Position numbers and translations under genes: made by a program. The notes under the pieces were generated by a model that saw only the letters and a list, made by a program, of their open reading frames with translations, made no database searches and was not told the DNA's origin. A DNA stretch of 64,000 nucleotides from Euborellia annulipes (Eukaryota; Arthropoda; Insecta; Dermaptera; Anisolabididae). Each line of letters begins with the position of its first letter. Position 1 is the first letter of the stretch. Location: the NCBI GenBank assembly GCA_023213315.1, contig JAKCPI010009275.1, positions 23,828 to 87,827 of the forward strand. The letters are read 5' to 3'. Shown one piece after another: positions 54,566-64,000 of this stretch.

Positions 54566-56315
54566 CATGGTGAAACATCGGGTAGGTGACTCCAAGGAAT
54601 CTGCGTGTGGACCGTCAATTGGGATATATTATTTAAAGAAATATAAATGCATACAATAAACCCCTAAATGGCCACAGCAGTCAGAGGGCAAATTGAAAAA
54701 AAAAAAATAGCTGTATATGTACGTACATTCCCACCCCGGACCAAAGGAAGATGGGGCTGATTGCGCATTCATTTAATTTTAAAATAATTAACGTCTTAAA
54801 ATGTTTTATTTTTTTTGTAACATTATTTATTATTATTTATTTAAATATAGAATATTTTACATTGATAAGATAATTAAGAGGATAAGATAATTATTTAAAA
54901 AACAGTAAAAGATTATATACCTATAATTCAACAAACTTGCAAAATTTAACAAAAATTATCTGAAATTTTATTGTAAAATTAAAATTTCTGTATTTTTTTT
55001 ATTTTAATCAAATAGTGATTTTTCATTATAAAAGTTTTTGTAAAAACATAGCTGATACCGTTTTCTAACAATTAAAAGAAAAATCCCCCTAAATTGTTCT
55101 GCTATGAATCTTTTCTGATATGTTTTTAGCTCATCTCACATCTTTACCGCTAATCTAATAGCTCGATAAGTAACTCTCAAATAGTCTGCTATCGAGGATT
55201 CTTTTTCAAGAAAAACCTTTTCATGTAGAATTAAGAATTTGTTTTTGTTATTTGCATATTATTGTCTGTTTCTTGAAAAATTCGTTATCTAATACCTAAT
55301 AGCGTAATAAAGTTAAAGTGATCTAGCTCACTTTAACTTTATTACGTTTTTTATACTTTTTTCTAGCAAAAAGTATAAAAAACAATTCCCAATATGAAAT
55401 ATTTCCAAAAAAATAAATAAAATTCGAAACCTTATACACAAAATAAAAATTTTTTCTTGTCTAAGGAGAGATAGATTCAATTGTTTCATCTGTCAAAGTT
55501 CCTCAGCATAAATCTGTTCTTTTCATTTCATAATTATTTGTCAATCATTTTTTTTTCCTGTATTATTTTATAAAATCGGGGGGGGGGAGGCGTCATACGC
55601 TAAAATATAAAGTTGTAATACTTTTGGGAGCCCCTGCTCCAAACAGTATGTATGAGAAGTGTCAATCAAAAGTTTGAGGTAAATTCAACTCGACGAAAAA
55701 TTATCGTCAGTTAAACGATTTCAATTCAAATTTGATAATTTATGTATTAGTCAAAATTAATATTTCATTTCCTCATAATTAATATCATCAGTAGAAAGAA
55801 AATGTTTGTTTATACTTACAAAAAACAATTATCAGGCTTCATATAATACCTTGATTTAATCGAGGTATTTTCAAAAGCTTTAGTTACTTAAATAAATTAT
55901 AAGAAGGTCTTTTTAAAATACCTCTCATTCAAAGGTCGGGTCCTTACTAAAAGGAATATAATTATTCAATTATAAATAAAGTCTTCGAGTGGATATCAAT
56001 GTTAAGAGACAAAAATATTTAAAATAATTTTTAGAATTCTAAACTACCAAATTATTCTTTCTTCTTAGATGGTATTTGAATCGCCCTTATTCCCCAACAA
56101 TAATAATAACAATTTCTTCTTAGATCGTTTTTCAAAATAAAATAAGCGTGCCTACCCCCTATACCAAACCCCGGGGGTTCGCCCCCGGGCGGCCCGATGT
56201 TTTTTTTTAACCTTTTTGTATACCAGGGGTTTAAAAAAAAAACCCCCCCCCCCACAAAATACTTTATAATATACTTCTCACCAAATTTTTAAAAATATAA
56301 ATGGGAAAGTGGAGG
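54566..56315. other. Gene-poor AT-rich DNA with one perfect hairpin
   Basis: No exon is recognised. 54655-54710 carries AAATGGCCACAGCAGTCAGA then poly-A, a SINE tail without a head. 55303-55346 is a perfect hairpin (19-bp arms CGTAATAAAGTTAAAGTGA, 6-base loop). 55465-55550 repeats part of 46735-46830. 56060-56250 has an inverted pair around AATAAGCGTGCC/CCCCGGGGGTTCGCCCCC, probably a truncated MITE. Confidence 0.45.
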
Positions 56316-56318
56316 AAA

Positions 56319-56351
<33 letters not shown>

Positions 56352-56395
56352 GGGGGAGAAGAGTGTAAATATTTTTATTAAAAAAAAAAAAAAAA
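56316..56395. repeat. Long G tract followed by A tract
   Basis: About 30 G in a row, then G-rich and A-rich sequence ending in a run of A. Tracts this long are rarely reliable in assemblies. Confidence 0.7.
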
Positions 56396-56578
56396 TAAAA
56401 TAGTGTCGGAGTGAATTAAAAATTTTTCTTATCAAAAACTGATCATGTTGTTTAAAAATTTTTGTTTTGAGACTAAAGTAGAATTAACTGAGAAAAAAAA
56501 AATTGGCAATATTCTTAATAATTGAAATATTTTATAATTTTTGTCTAGTGTTAGTTTTCTCCATTATTTGTGTCGTTC

Positions 56579-56865
56579 CATGAACTTATTTTTCAATTCA
56601 GGAGTCAATGCGACGTTCTAATTAGCAAAGTGCCTAACTCCATTTTTGTTTATTTTTCAGGAGAGCCAAGAAACATTTCATTGTCATTGTTAGAGCCACT
56701 GTTAAACACTTTTCGAACTGAAAAATTTGTCCCGGTTCAGGGCATAAGGAGAATGATATTTTTCAACAGAAAATACAAAAAAAATGATTTTCGAAAAAAA
56801 GTGGAGTTAGGCACTTTGCTAATTAGAACGTGGCATTAACTCTTGAATTGAAAAATAAGTTCATG
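56579..56865. repeat. Palindromic MITE
   Basis: Ends CATGAACTTATTTTTCAATT and its complement; arms of about 85 bp continue through ACGTTCTAATTAGCAAAGTG and its inverted copy. The loop part contains CATTTCATTGTCATTG. Non-coding; a TSD was not determined. Confidence 0.75.
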
Positions 56866-57076
56866 AATGTCTTCTTTATAATTTTGGTTATTCGCTAATA
56901 AGGAATCATCTCATCTGAAGCTGAAATAGTGTATTTTATATACAGCGGCCTAACTACCCTTTGATGGCGGAGGGGGCATTTTTCAAGTTGTAATATAATT
57001 TATAAGAATACTGAATTTTTTTAGACAATCTATGGAAAGAATATGATAAAATAAGCGTCACTGAGCTATATTTTAG

Positions 57077-57242
57077 ATGCCCTATGTCGGTATCGAGGGG
57101 CGCCAAAGGCTTGATGCGCCTGGGGTGGGGGAGGGGAAGGGGCGAGCGCCCCCTTCGCCCTCGCCTAGTTACGCTACTGTTTATCCGAAATAGTATATTA
57201 ATACTATAATATATAATAGTATATTAATACTATTTCGGATAA
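57077..57242. repeat. G-rich MITE end and a perfect AT palindrome
   Basis: 57077-57179 (GTCGGTATCGAGGGGCGCCA ... CTAGTTACGCTACTG) matches the inner part of the PSPH-intron inverted repeat. Directly after, 57181-57242 is a perfect palindrome whose arms read TTATCCGAAATAGTATATTA and continue to the centre ATATATA. Confidence 0.65.
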
Positions 57243-57682
57243 ATACAATTAAATCGTATTTAATCTGAAAAATTGATTTTCTCATAAAATCATATTTAAA
57301 AAAAATTAATTATTAACCTTATTAAAAAATGATGGTACATCCTGGTAGAAAATTAGGTAAATGTAGCCTCCAGCCTGGGCTATTATTTAATTAATAAACA
57401 CATGTTATTAAAATATAAGTGGTGTGAGCCTCGGTCCAAAAATGAGTTTAATTTTTCCTTCCTCTATTAAAATTATTGAGGTGAAAACTTCTTAATTCAG
57501 GTGGATTAATTTTCAAGCTGACCTCATAAGCTCAGCGGACCTAATAGTGTACTTAGTTGATTGTTCATTCATCTGAATAATTCTGTCTCTTTCGCTTTCC
57601 CTTAGCTCGACATACATTCGATAATCATTTTAATTTTGCTAGTGCAATGAATTGTTGATTGAACTACTTTTTAATCTAAGTT

Positions 57683-57952
57683 CGGCCCACGGGGCTTGGA
57701 GTAGTTGGTAGCGTGTCTACCTTCTATACCGAACGTCGCGGGTTCGGACCCCAGGCAGTCCGATAATTTTATTTAAGGCATTTGGATACCAAATGACTTA
57801 AATAAAAATGCCTGGACCCCAATATGTATAATACTCATTAACGGATATCGTTTAAAGTCTTAAATGGCCTAAGTTGCCGAGAAGACTGTGTGAATGAGTG
57901 TGTGAATGTGAGTGTGAATGAGAAAAAAGTGTGAATGTTTAAAAAAAAAAAA
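57683..57952 (+). repeat. tRNA-type SINE, complete
   Basis: Head GGGGCTTGGAGTAGTTGGTA, box B GCGGGTTCGGACCCCAGGCA, body GCATTTGGATACCAAATG, AATGCCTGG, tail AAAGTCTTAAATGGCCTAAG, TTGCCGAGAAGACTG, GTGTGAATG repeats and poly-A. Same family as 21513-21778. Confidence 0.75.
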
Positions 57953-57990
57953 TCTAAGTTCTGAAATATTAGAACATCTGAGAGAAGAAG

Positions 57991-58220
57991 CAGTGGCGTG
58001 ATTGGGGGGGGGGGCCTCCAAGGGCTCTGACTGATTTTTATAATAAAATCTTATATTATTTTAAATAAAATATTTCAAAATATATCTACGAATATATAAA
58101 CTGTACAAAACTAAACAATTAAATAAAATATCTTTTGGCTAAATTTGAGTACCTATTTGTAAGTAAATTTTAAGAACAAAAAAATGTTTGCTCCCCTGCC
58201 CCCCCCCAATGGCGCCACTG
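57991..58220. mobile_element. hAT-like MITE without matching flanks
   Basis: Ends CAGTGGCGTGATTGGGGG and CCCCAATGGCGCCACTG are inverted repeats with G and C tracts, in the style of the hAT MITEs of this window. The 8-bp flanks (AGAAGAAG and GCTGGGGG) do not match, so the copy may be rearranged. Confidence 0.65.
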
Positions 58221-58308
58221 GCTGGGGGAGGTGGAAGTTTTTCTTTGTGCCTTAATCAACGATAGCTACGCCTTGCATCTACATATTCTATCCAAGATCT
58301 TTCTTTTT

Positions 58309-58432
58309 ACTTTCTCGTATAGAGAAAGTTATGTAATCGTAAAAAAATTCGACTTCGAGATTTTGATGTTTCTCCACGTTTTGAGACCTCCCTGAGTCCA
58401 AAAAAGCCATTTTTGGCATTATGTCTGTGGGG

Positions 58433-58463
<31 letters not shown>

Positions 58464-59176
58464 CGCGATTGCTTAAAAACCAAAGCAGTTAGATCGATGA
58501 AATTTGGTATATGCTCCTTACACTAAAATTGGTAGATTTCTATCAACTTTTTGGAGCTAAATACGTCACTTGAAAGTAGTACTTTGCTGCTAAAAAGTTT
58601 TTTCAAAAATTTTGAAATTTTTTTAATTTTTTGTCATATTATGATAAAATACCTCTATTTTAAAAGTTTTTATTCTTTGACATTTTTTTCGAAAACTGAA
58701 TAGTTTTTGAAATAATCACAGAAGAAATAGAAAATATTCGTTAATTTTGATTTTTTTTATCAAAAAATTTGTTTCACAAATTCATTTGTTTATATTTACC
58801 CTTTTTTTAATGACACCTGTATGCCTTTTGTTTTGATTTTTTTATCAAAATTAACGAATATTTTCTATTTCTTCTGTGATTATTTCAAAAACTATTCAGT
58901 TTTCGAAAAATGTCAAAGAATAAAAACTTTTTAAAAAATAGGAGTATTTTATCATAATATAACAAAAAAAAATTAAAAATTTCCAAATTTTTGAAAAAAC
59001 TTTTTTAAGTAAAGTACTACTTCCAAGTGACGTATTTACTCCAAAAGTTGATAGAAATCTACAATTTTAGTGTAAGGAGCATATACCAAATTTCATCGAT
59101 CTAACTGCTTTGGTTTTTAAGCAATTGTGTTCACACACACATCAAGACGTAATTCCAAAAGAATATACGAGAAAGT
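58309..59176. repeat. 868-bp fold-back element
   Basis: Ends ACTTTCTCGTATA and TATACGAGAAAGT bound long inverted arms (about 350 bp each) with TTGCTTAAAAACCAAAGCAG, GGTATATGCTCCTTACACTA and TGACGTATTT / AATACGTCA in opposite order, meeting near 58790. A GT microsatellite (58432-58460) is in the left arm only. No protein is encoded. Confidence 0.8.
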
Positions 59177-60783
59177 CTCGGGGAAGTCAATCCCCATATT
59201 TTAAACCTTCAATTTACTAATTAATTCAGAAATTTCTATGTAAATATTTAATGTTAAATAAGCATTTTAATCAATTTATATGAATTTTCACTTTTACAAG
59301 GAGGATAAATATTGTTTTTTAATCAATATATTAATTGAAAAATAAATATTGTAAAATACTTCAAACTTTAAAGGTTACCCATTTATAATTTTAAAAACAA
59401 AATTATTGATTTTGAAATTAGCTTTATAAATTTTACGGAATATGCCTTTTCAAAGAAAAATTTGTTCGTGGACCCTGCATTTTTGCACAGTTTAGCAAAC
59501 ATCTTCCGCATATACCTGATATGCTTGTGCAAAAGTTTCCAAATTAAATTTATACTAGCCGCGCCGCCGCCTTCGGCTTGAGGATTTGTTTACATTCATG
59601 GAATACAAAAATATTTCTCTATACATTTCCTATGGGTGAAATCGTAGCTTTAAGGGATTAATAACTCAAAAAGTTATAGGAATTTCGGGACCCGAGTATT
59701 TTTCCGGGACTCTCCATAACTACTCTCTCCATAACTCTCCATAACCGTCCCAGAATCTTCATTCAATTAACTCTCTATAACGTCCTCTATAAGACTGCAA
59801 AATTTCGTTTCAAAATTCCAACGGGAAGTTGGTCAAACAGAGCGTTTGACAGACAGACAGACGGACAGATATTAAAATTTTTTGAGACCTCGTAGCTGGG
59901 ATATAGGCGATAGCCGGGGCCGGAACTAGGAGATTTTTTTAGGGGGGCAAAATTTAATTTGCCGCCCCTTTCTTTAAATTTTTTATACGAAATTCATATC
60001 ATTTTACCTTTTTTTTTAGTAAATATTTCTTTTTAATTGCTGGCTCCCTGATATCTGCCGCCCGGGGCCGAGTGCTGTTTGTTTGTTTCTCTTATTTATT
60101 TATTTTTTATTTTTTATTTTATTTTTTTTTTTTTTTAAACATTCACACTTTTTTCTCATTCACCTCACACTCACACACATTCACGCAGTCTTTTCGGCAA
60201 CTTAGGCCATTTTAAGACTTTTGGCGATAACCGTTGTAGGAGGAATATATCTATTGTGGGGTTCAGGCATTTCTATTTTAAGCCATCTGGTATCCAAATA
60301 TTTATTTATTTAAAAATAAAAATGAATGAGATATGTGATACAATTAGTCATCAAATACGACATAGGACAAATTTATTTTTGGTCTGTTCGCTAACTTTTG
60401 TGCTAAACTGTTTACGATTTTAGGACATTTACGACAAAACGCAAGATCATGAATACTAGGGTTTGGAAAAAACCGGAAAATTTTGAAAACCGGTTTTCGG
60501 TTTTTCACCCAAAGCGGAAAACCGGTAAACTGGTTTTAAACCCGGTTTTTTTTTTTTAAATGTAAATCAAGGAAAAAAAAAATAAAAAAATACTCAAAGC
60601 AAAATTTTATAGAATTATTTTTTTAATAACCGCGCCGCGCCCGCCACTCCAAATGGCTTAAATAAAATCATCGGACTTCCTGGGATCGAGCCCAAAAAAA
60701 AATTATTATTACTACTATTCTGATCCAGTGCCTGCTTGAGGATTTGTTTACATTCATAGAAGATACAAAAAATACATAAATTT
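59177..60783. repeat. Repeat remnants before the Gypsy element
   Basis: 59575-59640 and 60735-60790 share TTGAGGATTTGTTTACATTCAT. 59690-59870 is a copy of the repeat at 11915-12035 and 23880-24000 (GACCCGAGTATTTTTCCGGG, GTTGGTCAAACAGA, CAGACAGACGGAC). 59915-60070 is a hAT MITE fragment (GGGGCCGGAACTAGGAGA) related to 18436-18631. No gene is seen. Confidence 0.5.
60110..60690 (-). repeat. tRNA-type SINE split by an insertion
   Basis: 60110-60298 is the SINE 3' half on the minus strand (tail words AAAGTCTTAAAATGGCCTAA, body GATACCAGATGGCTT). 60648-60690 holds the rest of the body and a degenerate box B (GGGCTCGATCCCAGGAAGTC). The 350 bp between them interrupts the unit and contains a GGTTTGGAAAAAACCGGAAA palindrome-like block with AACCGG repeats. 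Confidence 0.55.
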
Positions 60784-60922
60784 TGTCACCATGCTCAAAT
60801 AACAAAAGGACACGTTTATTCACGAAATTTCTTTATTCTCAATCTTTTTTCCAAAACATAAACAATAACAATATATTATATATAATCATCTCTAAGCCCG
60901 GGTCTTCAGGTCGGCCGTGACA
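60784..60922 (-). mobile_element. 3' LTR of the Gypsy element (139 bp)
   Basis: On the minus strand the block opens with TGTCACGGCCGACC and ends GGTGACA, so it has the TG...CA form and 5-bp inverted ends TGTCA/TGACA. A purine tract, GAGGGGGAGGATTG, lies immediately before it and overlaps the end of the pol frame, as expected for plus-strand priming. AATAAA signals occur inside (about 60833 and 60818). It is short for an LTR. The 5' LTR is beyond the window, so identity of the two cannot be checked. Confidence 0.7.
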
Positions 60923-62762
60923 ATCCTCCCCCTCGGCGAAAGAACACCCTCGTGGTATGCCGTGGTCGGCAGTCTTTCGAGTGCACCTTGCTCGACGTTC
61001 CCGAACTCTCGTCCTTTATCTGTAGAACGCCGTTCCCCAATATTTCTTCGACCCGGTATGGGCCCTTAAACTTTTTTAGGAAACCTGCATGTACTCCTTT
61101 TGGTAGCTCGGATTGCGGGTGTGTCCGTAACAATATCTCATCCCCTTTTTTGAAGGGGTGTTCCTTTTTCCCTTTATTCTCCTTGTCTACATATTCTTTT
61201 TGTTTTCTCTGCGATCTATTCCAGGCCGCTTGGGCACACTCCTCCTCTTCCTCTTCATCTCTTTCGGACCTCCATCTCTTCAAGTTCTCGGTCCTTTCTC
61301 CTCTTCGGAGTGCCAGACATACCTCCCAATCCCCCGCTCTCGTCATCTCCCTTCCCAGGAATAATCTCGCTGGTGTATATCCCGTACTGACGACCTCCCG
61401 ATCTCTTAATGTGAACAGGATGCTTGGCAGTTTTTCCGCCCATTTGTTATGTTGTTCATCCACTAACGCAATTCTAAGGAGCTTTTTTAATTCCTGGTTT
61501 CTCCTCTCTGTAGGATTACCTCTGGGATGGTAAATGGGCGTTGTCCACCCCGTAATTCTCCACTTCGTTAACGCCTGTACCCAGGAGGTCGCTCTGAATT
61601 GCGGCCCATTGTCGCATAAAATCGTTCTTGGATATCCGTATCTTGCGAAGACTTCGTCCTCTAATATTTTTATTAGTTGTGCCGTGGTACTTGAGCCTAT
61701 TGCGAAGGCTTCGACCCATCGAGTAAACATATCTGTGACCACGAAAATAAACCGCTTTCCTCTAGCGGATCTCGGGTAGGGCCCCATTAGGTCCACGCAT
61801 AACGTCTCCCATGGCCGGCTGGGTCCTCTTTCCCTCATCCTCCCGGACATATCTTGATTCAATGGCTTTGTTGACAAGCATACTATACATGAATTTACAT
61901 ATTCCTTAATATCTTTGCTCATATTCTTCCACGTAAATCGCCTTCTTATAGCCTCTCGCGTGTTTAGCCATCCAGGGTGGCCGGATTTCCTACTGTCATG
62001 GTAAATCCATAGCACCATTTCCCTTTTTTCTTTCGGTACCACGATTACCCATTTTTCCTCGTCTGGTGTTTGAACCTTCTGCCACAGGATTCCATCTATT
62101 TCCATTAGATTGTCACTCGCTGCCAATTTGCCTTTGCCAACATCCGGTTCACTTTGCCACTTTTTTATCTCTTCGACATCTATCTCCATTTCATCTGTTT
62201 GTATTGCCAATACCATGCTTCTAGATTCTTTCTTTCGAACTTTTTCCTCTTTTTCCTTACTACTTCTCTGCGATTCTTCTTCTTCTTCCTCATCTGGATT
62301 CCTGGAGAGCATATCCGCAGCTTCATTTGCTATCCCCGCGCAATGACTTATTTCAAAATCGTATGCCATTAATTCTAACGCCCATCTAGCCAGCTTGTTA
62401 TTTTTCTCTTTCATCGACATCAGCCATATCAGCGCTTTATTATCCGTTCGAATTCCAAAATGCATGCCCTCTACGTAGTGTTTGAATTTCTTCACCGCCC
62501 ACACAATGGCTAGACATTCCTTTTCTACTGTGGCATATTTCCTTTCACATTCATTCAACTTTCTACTTGCGAATTCAATTATTCTTTTTCCGTTCCCTTC
62601 TCCTTCCTGCCATATTACTGCCCCCAGGCCGATTTCACTCGCGTCCGTCTGAATTATGAATTTTTGGTCAAAATTCGGGTGACTTAAAATTGGAGACAGA
62701 GAAATTTCTTTTTTAACCTCTGTAAAAGCTTCGGCTTGTTGACTTTCCCACTGCCATTTCAC
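60906..62762 (-). mobile_element. Ty3/Gypsy pol, RNase H and integrase part
   Basis: Minus-strand frame of 618 codons. RNase H comes first: TDASEIGLGAVIWQ, ERKYATVEKECLAIVWAV, RTDNKALIWL and NEAADMLSR supply the catalytic acids. The integrase zinc finger follows (H...H...CIVC), then the catalytic core with CVDLMGPYP, ILCDNGPQF and NPTERRNQELKK, which carry the D, D and E. The C-terminal part has KKGDEILLRTHPQ and FKGPYRVEEILGNGVLQI, a GPY/F-type module that may aid target choice. All catalytic residues look intact and there is no internal stop. It continues the RT frame but in a different phase. Confidence 0.92.
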
Positions 62763-63987
62763 ATTTTTTTCTTAGCAGTTTTGATAGCGGTTCCAATTTC
62801 ATTGCCAACTTATCTACGCTATTATTGAACCATTGGCACAGCCCAATGAAACGTTGCAACTCTTTGGCGTTCCGCGGAACGGCGTATTCTTCCATGGCCT
62901 TCATCTTATCCCTATTCTTTCTAATTCCTTCTTCTGAAATATAATGTCCTAGATAGCTTAACTCTTTTAGGGCGAATCTACATTTTTTCAAATTACAAGT
63001 TAACCCATAATTCCGCAGCCGGTGCATCACCCGATGTAGGTGCCCTAAGTGGTCAGCGAGGTTCTCACTAAAGATCAGTATATCATCCAGATATACGAAA
63101 CAAAATGTGCCAATGTATCCCCTTAGAACCTCGTTCATAAGTCTTTGGAACGTGGACGGGCTATTTTTTAACCCAAAGGGTAAGACCTTAAACTGATATA
63201 GCCCACATGGGGTTGCGAACGCGGTATACTTTTTCGACCTCTCATTTAATTCCACCTGCCAATACCCTGACCGAAGGTCTATCGTTGAAAAGATCTTGGC
63301 ATTCCGCAACTGAAAGATGATTTCCATTAAGTTAGGGATAGGGTAGGCGTCTTTTTCAGTTACCTGATTCAGTGCCCTATAATCGACACAGTATCTCCAG
63401 CTTCCGTCCTTCTTAGGCACTAGCACCACCGGGGCCGCCCAGGGTGAGGTGCTTGGCTCAATGATTCCATTCCTTTCCATTTCTCTAGTCAAATTAGTCA
63501 TAACCTCCGTCTTCTCTCGGGACATCCTATACGGTCTTATAGCAATTGGCTTTTCTTCGGCACAGTGGATATTATGCTGGATCGCTTTGGTCCTTCCCGT
63601 CTTACTTGATAACACGTTCGGAAATTCCCTCAACACTTTCTGTACCGATTCCTTTTCTTCAATCCCACATATCAAGCGGTCCCACTCTATTTCCAGTTGT
63701 GGTGGCCCCTCTTTAATCCACGTTTTCATTTCTCGTTTGTTCCTCCCCAAACTTATGGTCCCAATTTCATAATCAATGATAGCCCCTTGTTCTCTTAGAA
63801 ACTGGTTTCCTAAAATTAAATCGAACTGGAGATCCTTTATTATCCACGCTTTAATTCTAATTACCTCTTGGAAATTTTCTAAATCTAACCAACACCCTTC
63901 TTTTATGCTGACGCCAGCATTCTTCACAGCGAGGTCTACTGTTTTGTTCGCTGGGGTAGATTTTGGGTTTATCCAGCCCCTGCCTTA
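62713..63987 (-). mobile_element. Ty3/Gypsy pol, protease end and reverse transcriptase part
   Basis: Minus-strand frame that begins inside the retropepsin-like protease: FDLILGNQFL is the typical second protease motif. The active-site DTG/DSG lies upstream, outside or beyond an in-frame TAA at 63985-63987. Reverse transcriptase follows: IEPSTSPWAAPVVLVPKKDG, WRYCVDYRALN, FSTIDLRSGYWQ, LPFGLKNSPSTFQRLMN and FVYLDDILIF (catalytic YLDD), then KKCRFALKELSYLGHYIS. The frame overlaps the RNase H frame by 50 bp; similarity passes from one to the other at a run of seven A near 62767. Gag and the 5' LTR are beyond 64000. Confidence 0.9.
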
Positions 63988-64000
63988 TTACCCCCTCCTT

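Noticed and set aside
60952..61533. A 193-codon frame on the plus strand, and others at 61534, 62110, 62154 and 63449
   Set aside because: Antisense shadows of the Gypsy pol coding region.

Overview
This window is eukaryotic nuclear DNA: five intron-bearing protein genes with GT-AG junctions and AT-rich introns (roughly 30% GC by eye), set in very dense transposon debris. A Methuselah-type GPCR, together with Jockey, Tc1 and Gypsy elements and large numbers of MITEs and SINEs, points to an arthropod. A crustacean such as a copepod or isopod is plausible, but that is inference; no species marker is visible.

Layout. 1-7.5 kb is gene-free and made of repeats: a LINE fragment, three hAT-type MITEs with intact 8-bp target-site duplications (TSDs), and duplicated Tc1 transposase remnants. 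7.5-25.5 kb holds MSH4 (+, 18 exons that splice in phase to about 1063 aa), whose long introns carry hAT MITEs, nested fold-back elements and SINEs. 25.7-32.4 kb holds a Methuselah-like GPCR (+, 7 exons, 484 aa). 32.4-34.9 kb is intergenic, with a hAT element containing a nested SINE. 34.9-37.2 kb is phosphoserine phosphatase (+, 5 exons, 226 aa). 37.3-39.5 kb is a TLC-domain membrane protein of the TLCD1/TLCD2 type (-, one junction unresolved). 40.0-43.8 kb is the thioredoxin-like TXNDC17/TRP14 (+, 3 exons, 138 aa); its second intron holds a nested fold-back element with a 337-bp tandem array. 44.3-49.3 kb is a SEC14-like CRAL-TRIO/GOLD lipid-transfer protein (-, 9 exons found, first exon missing). 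49.4-60.8 kb is gene-poor: a 5S-rRNA-like SINE, hAT MITEs, a GC-rich Jockey fragment, tRNA-type SINEs and palindromes. 60.8-64 kb is the 3' part of a Ty3/Gypsy LTR retrotransposon (-) that runs off the window.

The cellular genes are unrelated housekeeping or signalling genes (meiotic recombination, GPCR signalling, serine synthesis, membrane lipid, redox, lipid transfer) and form no pathway. They are packed closely: only 243 bp separate MSH4 and the GPCR, PSPH and TLCD converge with 174 bp between stop codons, TLCD and TXNDC17 diverge from a 561-bp shared gap, and TXNDC17 and SEC14L converge with 463 bp between stops.

The most unusual signals are in the repeats: (1) several unrelated palindromic families share a hammerhead-ribozyme-like arrangement, CTGANGA / short hairpin / GAAA; (2) a SINE whose head resembles 5S rRNA and whose tail resembles that of the local tRNA SINEs; (3) at least ten hAT-type MITE copies with exact 8-bp TSDs, many with long G or C runs near their ends; (4) a two-unit higher-order pattern in the 337-bp array; (5) a homopolymer-rich insert that splits a palindrome.
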